Made by a program: the position numbers and the translations under genes. Shown here piece by piece: positions 1 to 5,791 of a stretch of 9,601 bases of DNA. The stretch is from Rhodoferax sp. Lineage in GTDB: Bacteria; Pseudomonadota; Gammaproteobacteria; Burkholderiales; Burkholderiaceae_C. The DNA is taken from positions 1 through 9,601 of the forward strand of contig JAURGS010000087.1 of NCBI GenBank assembly GCA_030833685.1, written 5' to 3'. The stretch's first letter is position 1. Every line of letters starts with the position of its first letter. The notes under the pieces are model-generated. The model saw only the letters and a program-made list of their open reading frames with translations, did no database searches and was not told the DNA's origin.

Positions 1-987
1 GATTACGCCACCTTTGGCGGTTCCATCCAGCTTGGTGACGATCAGCCCAGTCAGTCCCAGCGCAGCGTCAAAAGCTCTTACCTGGTGCAGGGCGTTTTGC
101 CCGGTGTTGCCGTCAATCACCAGCAGTACCTCGTGAGGTGGCGTGCTTTCTGCCTCGGTGGTGACATCCTCCGCCGATGGATGGGCGGCAATGGGCCCAG
201 TTTTCTCGAGCACCCGTTTTATTTTTTTAAGTTCATCCATCAAATGCGTTTGCGTTGGCAGGCGACCTGCTGTGTCTACCAGCACCACATCGCGGCCACG
301 TGCCTTGCCGGCACTGACGGCATCAAAGGCGACGGCCGCAGGGTCTGAGCCCTGTTGGCTGATGATGTCCACCAAGGTCCGATTAGCCCACACGCCGAGT
401 TGTTCTTTGGCAGCGGCACGAAAGGTGTCCGCGGCGGCCAGCAAGACTGATGCGCCATGGGCTGCCAGGTGCTGGGTCAACTTACCGATGGAGGTTGTCT
501 TGCCGGCACCATTGACGCCTGCGACCATGATGACCGTGGTTTTGTGCCGCCCGATGACCAAGGGTTTTTCAAGCCTTTTGAGTAGCTCGGCCAAGGTTTG
601 CGCGAGCAGGGTTTTGACCTGTGCGGGGTCTTTGGCCTTGGTTTCTTTGACACGGCGCTGCAGTTCGGTGAGTAAAAACTCAGTGGCCTTCACGCCCGCG
701 TCTGCCATTAGCAAGGCATCTTCCAGTTCCGTGTAAAGATTGGCGTCAATTCGGGTGCCAACGAAGACACTGCTGAGGTTGCTTCCCGTTTTTTGAAGTC
801 CGGATCGCAGTCGGCCCATCCAATGGCCTCTTGGACCGGCCTCTTTCGGCGTTGGAGGCATCCCGGGTGGATTGGCACTGTTTCTGGCGCTACCAACCTT
901 CTCAAAAGCGACGGGTTGAGTCGCTTCTAGGGGCTTTTCAGGCAGGCGCTGTTCGGGGGCAGGTTTGCGTTTAAAAAAACTGAACAT
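1..987 (-). CDS. ftsY: Signal recognition particle receptor FtsY, C-terminus cut off by window edge
   Basis: FtsY is the SRP receptor GTPase at the inner membrane; it docks SRP-ribosome complexes for co-translational insertion of membrane proteins. The frame is open from the ATG at 985-987 to the window edge, giving 329 residues. A short basic start (MFSFFKRKP) and a Pro/Glu-rich linker to about residue 70 stand for a small A region. The N domain follows, then the G domain: P-loop GVNGAGKTT (157-165), DTFRAAA (187-193), DTAGR (238-242), DGNTGQNA (292-299) and TKLDG (318-322). Compared with E. coli FtsY as I remember it, about 30 C-terminal residues are missing. About 16 extra residues lie between KRVLEK and PHEVLLVID (residues 263-283). 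No strong ribosome binding site precedes the ATG. It is divergent from rsmD, as in many proteobacteria. Identification is secure. Confidence 0.97.
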   Translation of the reverse strand, partial: MFSFFKRKPAPEQRLPEKPLEATQPVAFEKVGSARNSANPPGMPPTPKEAGPRGHWMGRLRSGLQKTGSNLSSVFVGTRIDANLYTELEDALLMADAGVKATEFLLTELQRRVKETKAKDPAQVKTLLAQTLAELLKRLEKPLVIGRHKTTVIMVAGVNGAGKTTSIGKLTQHLAAHGASVLLAAADTFRAAAKEQLGVWANRTLVDIISQQGSDPAAVAFDAVSAGKARGRDVVLVDTAGRLPTQTHLMDELKKIKRVLEKTGPIAAHPSAEDVTTEAESTPPHEVLLVIDGNTGQNALHQVRAFDAALGLTGLIVTKLDGTAKGGVI

Positions 988-1010
988 AAAAGCTTGAGCT
1001 GTGTCGATGT

Positions 1011-1039
1011 ATTCTATGTAAGCCCCAGCAGCGTCTACA
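1011..1039 (-). promoter_or_regulatory. Candidate sigma70-type promoter for ftsY
   Basis: On the minus strand there is a -10-like TAGAAT (1016-1011, five of six matches to consensus). It is separated by 17 bases from a weak -35-like TGTAGA (1039-1034, three of six). Transcription would start near position 1004, leaving a leader of about 17-20 bases before the ftsY ATG. The -35 box is poor, so this is only a candidate. The rest of the ftsY-rsmD gap (988-1149) shows no other structure I can support. Confidence 0.3.
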
Positions 1040-1136
1040 GACGGTATGGCGGGGCGTGACTGTGGGTGTGGTGAGCATTGGCGCGATGGTGGTGGATTCG
1101 CCTCAGCCTTTTTGCTCAACCCACCCCTGATGTATC

Positions 1137-1141
1137 AAGGA
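1137..1141 (+). promoter_or_regulatory. Ribosome binding site supporting the rsmD GTG start
   Basis: AAGGA lies 8 bases upstream of GTG 1150. It is the best Shine-Dalgarno match near any in-frame start and decides against the longer TTG start at 1078. Confidence 0.6.
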
Positions 1142-1149
1142 CCTTATCG

Positions 1150-1785
1150 GTGAATGCCAAAAGGGGACAGGAAAATCAAAAATTGCGTGCCCCGCAAGGC
1201 CCTGGGCGCGTCCATCAAATACGTATTGTTGGTGGGCGGCTGAAGCGAAGTCGGATCACCGTTTTGGATAAGCCGGGCCTTCGGCCCACGCCAGACCGGG
1301 TGCGCGAGACCTTGTTTAATTGGCTGGGCCAGGACTTGAGTGGCTGGGCTTGTATCGATGTGTTTGCGGGGACCGGCGCATTGGGTCTGGAAGCTGCTTC
1401 ACGCGGCGCCCAGGCGGTAATGCTTGTAGACCTGGATCCTGACATTTGTCGGCATCTGAATAAGACGACAAGGCAACTAGGTTTAGAGCAGGTTCAGGTC
1501 TGCCGCGGCGATGGCCTGGCTCGCCTGGCCGGCCTGCAGGCGCATGGGCAGGATCTGGTCTTTTTAGATCCCCCGTTTGGCAGCGGCCTATTTGAGGCTT
1601 CGCTCGGGCAGGCCTGGCGCGTGGTCAAGCCAGACGGTTGGGTTTATCTTGAGGCACCCCTGGCTTGGCAGGAGGCGGCGTTGGCGATGCACGGCTTTGA
1701 ACTCTATCGTTATTTGAAGGCTGGTCAGGTGCACGCGCATTTGCTAAGGGCTTCCCGCAGCTCGCAAGAGGGCGCCAAAGAGTGA
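1150..1785 (+). CDS. rsmD: 16S rRNA (guanine(966)-N(2))-methyltransferase RsmD
   Basis: RsmD uses S-adenosylmethionine to methylate N2 of G966 in 16S rRNA within assembled 30S particles. The 211-residue product shows the family N-terminus RIVGGRLKR followed by LRPTPDRVRETLFNWL. The SAM-binding motif I, DVFAGTGALGLEAASRGA, begins at residue 70; the acidic loop LVDLDPD follows, and the catalytic DPPF motif is at 140-143. I chose the GTG at 1150 because AAGGA (1137-1141) stands 8 bases before it and the length fits the family. An in-frame TTG at 1078 would add 24 residues that do not resemble the family, and a TTG at 1183 is a further possibility. The gene leads the plus-strand cluster with coaD 50 bases downstream, the usual proteobacterial rsmD-coaD pair. 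Confidence 0.94.
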   Translation: MNAKRGQENQKLRAPQGPGRVHQIRIVGGRLKRSRITVLDKPGLRPTPDRVRETLFNWLGQDLSGWACIDVFAGTGALGLEAASRGAQAVMLVDLDPDICRHLNKTTRQLGLEQVQVCRGDGLARLAGLQAHGQDLVFLDPPFGSGLFEASLGQAWRVVKPDGWVYLEAPLAWQEAALAMHGFELYRYLKAGQVHAHLLRASRSSQEGAKE

Positions 1786-1835
1786 ACGGGTGATTGACCC
1801 TGATAATAGGGCGATGCCGATGACGGGAGCGACGC

Positions 1836-2336
1836 ATGGCCAGTGACTTGAAGGCTGTATTTGCTGGAACATTTGACCCTCTGACACTGGGCCATGAGGA
1901 TATGGTGCGTCGTGCCAGTGCGTTGTTTGGCCACGTCGTGGTGGCGGTGGCAGCGGGACACCACAAAAAAACGCTTTTCACGACCGAGGAGCGGGTCAAT
2001 ATGGTGCGAGAAGCGCTGCTTGACTGTGCTGGTGTGGAAGTTGCCGAGTTTCACGGATTGCTGCGTGATTTTGTTCGCTCGCATGGCGCTCGGGTGGTGA
2101 TCAGAGGTGTTCGAACCGCCACCGATTTTGATTACGAGTCGCAATTGGCTGGCATGAACCGCCTGTTGATGCCAGACGTCGAAACTCTTTACATGCCGCC
2201 GTCGAGCGCTTATCAGTTTTTGTCAAGCACACTGGTGCGTGAAATTGCGACTTTGGGTGGTGAGGCTGATCAATTTGTGTCCCCAACGGTTTATCGACAG
2301 TTGATGTTAAAACTGGGGCGTTTGGAAAAGAGTTAA
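1836..2336 (+). CDS. coaD: Phosphopantetheine adenylyltransferase CoaD
   Basis: CoaD transfers AMP from ATP to 4'-phosphopantetheine to make dephospho-CoA, the penultimate step of coenzyme A synthesis, in the cytoplasm as a hexamer. The 166-residue protein has the usual family length. The nucleotidyltransferase signature GTFDPLTLGH is at 11-20, with the HxGH-type histidine at 20. A lysine-containing segment HHKKTLF is at 42-48, the substrate-binding block RGVRTATDFDYE at 90-101, and the C-terminal SSTLVRE (130-136) corresponds to the ISSTxVR motif. The ATG is preceded by GGGAG (1825-1829) with a 6-base spacer. It follows rsmD and is 18 bases from the next gene, so co-transcription of the plus-strand cluster is likely. 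Confidence 0.97.
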   Translation: MASDLKAVFAGTFDPLTLGHEDMVRRASALFGHVVVAVAAGHHKKTLFTTEERVNMVREALLDCAGVEVAEFHGLLRDFVRSHGARVVIRGVRTATDFDYESQLAGMNRLLMPDVETLYMPPSSAYQFLSSTLVREIATLGGEADQFVSPTVYRQLMLKLGRLEKS

Positions 2337-2354
2337 CCAAGATAGAAACACGTC

Positions 2355-2807
2355 ATGAAAATTTTGTTGCCGTTTGACGGATCTCGAGCAGCCACACAAG
2401 CAGTGCAAACCGTTGTCACCATGGCTCGCGAGGGTATGTCGCTGCAACTTGTGCTCGCCAATGTCCAGGAGCCGGCGAGCTTGTACGAATTGGTTGTAGC
2501 GCATGATCCCAAGGTCATCCAAGAGGTTAGTCAGGCTGCCGGGCATCACATCCTGCAGCCTGCGCAGAAGTTGTTAAAAGCCGCAGGCCTTGCGTATGAC
2601 CTTGAGGTTCGCAGCGGCGACCCGGCCCACACGCTGATTGATATCCTTCAAACCCACGGCTGTCAGATGGTTGTCATGGGCTCAAACGGCGCCAGTGCGC
2701 TGCGAAGTGCCATGCTGGGCTCGGTTTCAAATGAGGTCTTGCACAGTGCCGGCGTGCCGGTGGTGATCGTCAAGCATGCCGAAGCTGAATTGGCTGAGGA
2801 CACCTGA
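2355..2807 (+). CDS. Single-domain universal stress protein (UspA family)
   Basis: This is a 150-residue UspA-fold protein of the ATP-binding subclass. The N-terminal strand MKILLPFDGS carries the conserved aspartate. Near the C-terminus the nucleotide-binding pattern G-2x-G-9x-G-S is intact: G109, G112, G122 and S123. The chain ends with VPVVIVKH, the usual last strand. Such proteins bind ATP and usually dimerise; roles range from stress survival to regulation, and the particular target cannot be told from sequence. The gene starts 18 bases after coaD and ends 38 bases before the ferredoxin gene, so it probably shares their transcript. This position is unexpected, because in the relatives I recall the ferredoxin gene follows coaD directly. 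No strong ribosome binding site is visible, only an AAGATAGAAA stretch ahead of the ATG. Confidence 0.92.
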   Translation: MKILLPFDGSRAATQAVQTVVTMAREGMSLQLVLANVQEPASLYELVVAHDPKVIQEVSQAAGHHILQPAQKLLKAAGLAYDLEVRSGDPAHTLIDILQTHGCQMVVMGSNGASALRSAMLGSVSNEVLHSAGVPVVIVKHAEAELAEDT

Positions 2808-2845
2808 TTGGGTCAGCCCTCGTTTCTCTGGACCGGGTACCCCAT

Positions 2846-3118
2846 ATGGCATTGCTGATCACCGACGAGTGCATCAATTGTGATGTGTGCGAACCGGAGT
2901 GCCCGAATCAAGCGATTTATATGGGCGCTGAAATCTATGAAATCGACCCGGCGCGGTGCACTGAATGTGTCGGTCATTTTGATGAGCCGCAGTGTGTGCA
3001 GGTCTGCCCAGTTAATTGCATTCCGGTTAATCCGCATTGGGTTGAGGACAAGCCCACGCTTTGGCGGAAATACCGCCAACTGCAGGCGCAAGTCAAGCAA
3101 CAATCACCGCAGCAGTAA
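2846..3118 (+). CDS. YfhL-type 2[4Fe-4S] ferredoxin
   Basis: A small cytoplasmic electron carrier of 90 residues, very like E. coli YfhL (shared start MALLIT and HxYEI..CTECVGH-type block). It has two [4Fe-4S] cysteine sets: C9, C12, C15 and C19-Pro; and C38, C41, C50 and C54-Pro. The 8-residue spacing between C41 and C50 is the feature of Allochromatium-type (Alvin) ferredoxins, which have one cluster of very low potential. There is one extra cysteine, C58. The C-terminus is a Gln-rich, basic tail. The physiological partner is not known from this sequence. The gene is last in the plus-strand cluster and faces pth tail to tail with a 35-base gap, in which I see no terminator. A gene symbol of fdx or yfhL is often used; I leave it blank because usage is not uniform. 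Confidence 0.95.
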   Translation: MALLITDECINCDVCEPECPNQAIYMGAEIYEIDPARCTECVGHFDEPQCVQVCPVNCIPVNPHWVEDKPTLWRKYRQLQAQVKQQSPQQ

Positions 3119-3153
3119 GCCGCGCACAGGAAAGCACAGTCCACCAGAGGCGC

Positions 3154-3813
3154 TCAGTTGTCGCTTTGCGCCGGCGCACTCCCGGTTTTTGGGTTGGTGG
3201 TGCTGGGATTCCCGACATTTTTTGCGCTTGGTGCTGTGACCGGCACAAGTGTGTGAATGGTTTTTGTCGCCTCGGACATATTGCCCGCGATCAGGTGGTG
3301 GGCAGCCTTGATAGACCTGTCAATCGCCTGGGCAATGCCGGCACGATCATCGGGCGAAGGTTTCTTAAGAACCCAATGCACAACCTCTGACTTCACCCCT
3401 GGATGTCCAATGCCCAGGCGCAAGCGCCAGTACTGGTCTGTACCGAGTTGCGTGTGGATGTCTCTCAAGCCGTTGTGGCCCGCGTGGCCGCCGCCAAATT
3501 TCAGCTTGGCTTGTCCCGCTTCAATATCAAGCTCGTCGTGGGCAACCAGAATCTGTTCGGGGGGTATTTTGTAAAAACGGGCTAAAGCGGCGACAGACTG
3601 CCCGCTCAGGTTCATAAAAGTCTGCGGCTTGAGCAGCCATCGTTTCTGGCCGCCAAATTGTGCGTGGCCAACTTCCGCCTGAAATGACTTGTCGTGGGCT
3701 AGGCGCACATTCCATTGTTCTGCCAGGGCGTCAACCCACCAAAACCCTGCGTTATGGCGCGTGGCTTCATAGGCTGCACCGGGATTGCCCAGGCCGACAA
3801 ACAAGCGAATCAT
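3154..3813 (-). CDS. pth: Peptidyl-tRNA hydrolase Pth
   Basis: Pth frees tRNA from peptidyl-tRNA that drops off stalled ribosomes, an essential recycling reaction in the cytoplasm. From the ATG at 3811-3813 the protein has 219 residues and all active-site positions known from E. coli: N10 in GLGNPG, H20 in TRHNAG, N68 in QTFMNLSG, D93 in HDELD and N114 in GGHAGHNGLRD. I prefer this start because MIRLFVGLGNPG matches the family N-terminus. An ATG five codons upstream (3826-3828) would add MDNLI and cannot be excluded. The last 30 residues (from about 190) are a Pro/Ser/Thr/Asn-rich tail absent from the E. coli enzyme (194 residues). The gene is the last of the minus-strand cluster and lies after the rplY terminator, so it needs read-through or its own promoter. 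Confidence 0.95.
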   Translation of the reverse strand: MIRLFVGLGNPGAAYEATRHNAGFWWVDALAEQWNVRLAHDKSFQAEVGHAQFGGQKRWLLKPQTFMNLSGQSVAALARFYKIPPEQILVAHDELDIEAGQAKLKFGGGHAGHNGLRDIHTQLGTDQYWRLRLGIGHPGVKSEVVHWVLKKPSPDDRAGIAQAIDRSIKAAHHLIAGNMSEATKTIHTLVPVTAPSAKNVGNPSTTNPKTGSAPAQSDN

Positions 3814-3862
3814 GATCAGATTATCCATGCGGGATATTTATCCGCAGGGCCCTGACAGAAAC

Positions 3863-3888
3863 AAAAAAGCCCACACGAGGTGGGCTTT
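3863..3888 (-). terminator. Intrinsic terminator after rplY
   Basis: On the minus strand a perfect 9-base-pair stem AAAGCCCAC / GTGGGCTTT encloses the 5-base loop CTCGT and runs into a T tract (six T in total). It lies 18 bases after the rplY stop codon and about 50 bases before the preferred pth start, so it should reduce transcription into pth. Confidence 0.85.
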
Positions 3889-3905
3889 GTGCGGCGCGTC
3901 AGACC

Positions 3906-4550
3906 TTACTTTTTAGCGCCCTTGTCGGCGGCTTTCGCGTCTGCAGCAGGTGCTTCAGCCGCTGCCGGTGCTGCCTCAGGTTCACCGGCTGAAATGACCG
4001 CTGTCGAGACGATCACCGGGTTCTTATTGCTCCCGTGCGTAACGGCTTGCACACCCTTGGGCAATTTGATGTCCTGGAGGTGGACCGTCGAGCCCTTGGT
4101 CAAGCCGCTCAGATCCACGCTGATGAATTCAGGCAGATCGCGCGGCAGGCACAAGACCTCAATTTCGTTGAGGATGTGGTTGGCCAGGCAGCCTTCGGTC
4201 TTGACCGCCGGAGAATTCTCTTCGCCGCTGAAGTGCAAGGGGATCTTGGCGTGTAGCTTGGTGCCTGCGGTGACACGCTGAAAGTCGATGTGCAAGACCT
4301 GTTGCTTGAACGGGTGCATCTGGTAGTCGCGCAGCAGTACGCGGCTGGATTGACCATTGAATTCCATGTCCAGCACGCTCGAATGAAAGGATTCATTCTT
4401 CAGTGCGTGCCACAGGGCGTTGTGGTCTACCTCAATTAATTGGGGGGCTTGGTCACCGCCGTAAACAATGCCGGGCGTACGACCGGTAATGCGCAGACGG
4501 CGGCTCGCACCCGTACCTTGCTTAGAACGCTCAAAAGCGACAAATTTCAT
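3906..4550 (-). CDS. rplY: 50S ribosomal protein L25 / general stress protein Ctc
   Basis: This is the long, two-domain form of L25 (214 residues; the E. coli protein is only about 94). Residues 1-95 are the 5S rRNA-binding domain, with RTPGIVYGG (24-32) and RDYQMHPFKQQVLHIDF (74-90). Residues 96-185 form the TL5/Ctc C-terminal domain. The end, from about residue 189, is an Ala/Glu/Lys-rich tail (GEPEAAPAAAEAPAADAKAA and following) that is probably flexible. The ATG at 4548-4550 has GGAG 6 bases upstream. The protein sits on 5S rRNA in the central protuberance of the 50S subunit. The gene lies between prs and pth, as is usual in beta- and gammaproteobacteria, but it is bounded by intrinsic terminators on both sides. 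A hairpin lies directly in front of its ribosome binding site. Confidence 0.97.
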   Translation of the reverse strand: MKFVAFERSKQGTGASRRLRITGRTPGIVYGGDQAPQLIEVDHNALWHALKNESFHSSVLDMEFNGQSSRVLLRDYQMHPFKQQVLHIDFQRVTAGTKLHAKIPLHFSGEENSPAVKTEGCLANHILNEIEVLCLPRDLPEFISVDLSGLTKGSTVHLQDIKLPKGVQAVTHGSNKNPVIVSTAVISAGEPEAAPAAAEAPAADAKAADKGAKK

Positions 4551-4565
4551 AACTCACTCCAAAAT

Positions 4566-4590
4566 GAGCTGACCGCGACCAGTGCAGCTC
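4566..4590 (-). promoter_or_regulatory. Hairpin just upstream of the rplY ribosome binding site
   Basis: On the minus strand GAGCTG (4590-4585) pairs with CAGCTC (4571-4566). The stem extends by AC/GT across a one-base bulge, giving about 8 base pairs around an 8-base loop. The GGAG ribosome binding site of rplY begins a few bases downstream. The structure could affect rplY translation or simply be part of the untranslated leader. There is no T tract, so it is not a terminator. The pairing is seen; the function is only inferred. Confidence 0.4.
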
Positions 4591-4594
4591 CGTT

Positions 4595-4627
4595 AAAAAA
4601 GCCCTGCACCCAGACTGGATGCAAGGC
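4595..4627 (-). terminator. Intrinsic terminator after prs
   Basis: On the minus strand an 11-base stem GCCTTGCATCC / GGGTGCAGGGC (nine Watson-Crick pairs and two G-U pairs) encloses the loop AGTCT and is followed at once by six T. It begins 16 bases after the prs stop codon. It separates prs from rplY, so rplY output depends on read-through or a promoter in the 44 bases before its start. Confidence 0.85.
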
Positions 4628-4643
4628 CGCTTGTGTTTTCTGA

Positions 4644-5621
4644 TCAGAAAAGATTGTCCTGGTCAGAAAACAAACTCATCACCGATTTGCCCATCGCAAT
4701 GCGATGGATCGTCTCTGCGATCAAGGGTGCCACGCTAAGCTGGCGGATCTTGCTGCAAGAGAGCGCATCGGCGCTCAAAGGAATCGTGTCGGTCACCACC
4801 ACCTCGTCCAAAGCATCGCCTTTGCTGATCCGGGAAATCGCTGGCCCCGAAAAAATCGGGTGGGTGCAGTAGGCGTAGACTTTTTTTGCTCCGCGTTCTT
4901 TAAGGACCTCGGCGGCTTTGACCAAGGTGCCCGCTGTGTCGATCATGTCATCCATGATCACGCAGTTGCGGTCTTCGATCTCACCGATCACGTGCATCAC
5001 CTCGCTCACATTGGCTTTGGGGCGGCGCTTATCAATAATGGCCAGGTCGCAGTTGAGCTGCTTGGCCAGCGCACGTGCGCGCACAACGCCGCCGACGTCT
5101 GGCGAGACCACGATCAGGTCGTCATAATTTTTTTGGCGCAAGTCACCCAGCAGTACCGGGGATGCATAGATGTTGTCAACCGGAATGTCAAAAAAACCTT
5201 GGATCTGGTCGGCGTGCAGGTCCATGGTTAGAACGCGCGCCACACCGACTGCCTGCAGCATATTGGCCACGACCTTGGCAGAAATCGGAACCCGGCTCGA
5301 GCGCGGGCGCCGGTCCTGGCGTGCATAACCGAAATACGGAATCACCGCACTCACCCGATCGGCCGAAGCGCGCTTGAGCGCATCCACCATGATCAGGAGC
5401 TCCATTAGGTTTTCGTTGGTTGGAGCACAGGTCGACTGCACCACGAAAACGTCACGCGCGCGGACGTTTTGCTTGATCTCGACAGACACTTCCCCGTCGG
5501 AGAAACGACCGACTTCGGCTGCGCCAATGTCGATTTTCAAAAATTGGGCGATGCTGGTCGCCAATTGTGGGTTGGCCTTGCCGGTGAAGACCATGAAGTC
5601 AGGCACGTTTTCAGAATGCAT
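4644..5621 (-). CDS. prs: Ribose-phosphate pyrophosphokinase (PRPP synthetase)
   Basis: Prs makes 5-phosphoribosyl 1-diphosphate from ribose 5-phosphate and ATP, feeding purine, pyrimidine, NAD, histidine and tryptophan synthesis. The 325-residue protein shows class I features: the ATP-binding loop FGYARQDRRPR (97-107), the metal/ATP-binding DLHADQIQGFF near 134-144, SPDVGGVVRARALAK, the flexible-loop KRRPK, and the PRPP-binding site VIMDDMIDTAGTL near 223-235. I chose the ATG at 5619-5621, which has GGAA 5 bases upstream and gives the family-like start MxxxxxPDFMVFTG. A GTG at 5661-5663 would add 14 atypical residues. It follows tRNA-Gln and ispE on the same strand and is followed by an intrinsic terminator. 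Confidence 0.97.
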   Translation of the reverse strand: MHSENVPDFMVFTGKANPQLATSIAQFLKIDIGAAEVGRFSDGEVSVEIKQNVRARDVFVVQSTCAPTNENLMELLIMVDALKRASADRVSAVIPYFGYARQDRRPRSSRVPISAKVVANMLQAVGVARVLTMDLHADQIQGFFDIPVDNIYASPVLLGDLRQKNYDDLIVVSPDVGGVVRARALAKQLNCDLAIIDKRRPKANVSEVMHVIGEIEDRNCVIMDDMIDTAGTLVKAAEVLKERGAKKVYAYCTHPIFSGPAISRISKGDALDEVVVTDTIPLSADALSCSKIRQLSVAPLIAETIHRIAMGKSVMSLFSDQDNLF

Positions 5622-5676
5622 GAGGTTTCCAGACTTTATTGCGCTAACCTGACGGCGGCTCACCTATCGTGTCGTT

Positions 5677-5753
5677 TGGCAGGGGAGGAAGGATTCGAAC
5701 CTTCGCATGCTGGAATCAAAATCCAGTGCCTTAACCAACTTGGCGACTCCCCT
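5677..5753 (-). tRNA. tRNA-Gln (anticodon TTG)
   Basis: The minus strand folds as a complete tRNA of 77 bases including an encoded CCA (5679-5677). The acceptor stem AGGGGAG pairs with CTCCCCT. The D-arm region reads CGCCAAGTTGGTTAAGGCA. The anticodon stem CTGGA/TCCAG encloses loop TTTTGAT, so the anticodon is TTG, which reads CAA glutamine codons. The T arm holds AAGG-TTCGAAT-CCTT. The discriminator base is G. The gene lies 38 bases after ispE and 55 bases before prs on the same strand, so it is probably cut from a polycistronic transcript. I see no terminator on either side. Confidence 0.96.
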
Positions 5754-5761
5754 ACACAGGA

Positions 5762-5780
5762 GGCCGGTACAGGACCGGCC
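5762..5780 (-). other. Strong hairpin between ispE and tRNA-Gln
   Basis: A perfect 7-base-pair G+C-rich stem, GGCCGGT / ACCGGCC, encloses a 5-base loop. It lies 11 bases after the ispE stop and 8 bases before the 5' end of the tRNA. No T tract follows on either strand, so it is a poor intrinsic terminator. It may stabilise the ispE 3' end or take part in tRNA processing; this is inference. Confidence 0.5.
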
Positions 5781-5791
5781 ACCCAAAATCC

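Noticed and set aside
143..736. 197-residue plus-strand frame opposite ftsY
   Set aside because: The minus strand encodes every FtsY GTPase motif here. The plus-strand product is Ser/Ala-rich low-complexity sequence, a shadow of G+C-rich codon use.
1078..1149. Longer RsmD start at TTG 1078
   Set aside because: The added residues do not resemble RsmD N-termini and no ribosome binding site precedes this TTG, while GTG 1150 has AAGGA at 8 bases.
3061..3079. Perfect 7-base-pair hairpin TTGGCGG / CCGCCAA near the ferredoxin 3' end
   Set aside because: It lies inside the coding region, no T tract follows on either strand, and it may be chance; it is not supported as a terminator.
3845..3854. Perfect palindrome CAGGGCCCTG upstream of pth
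   Set aside because: A single 10-base G+C-rich palindrome is expected by chance at this scale, and it has no loop to form a stable hairpin.
4704..5231. 175-residue plus-strand frame opposite prs
   Set aside because: It lies inside the conserved prs gene on the other strand, and the translated product shows no family feature.
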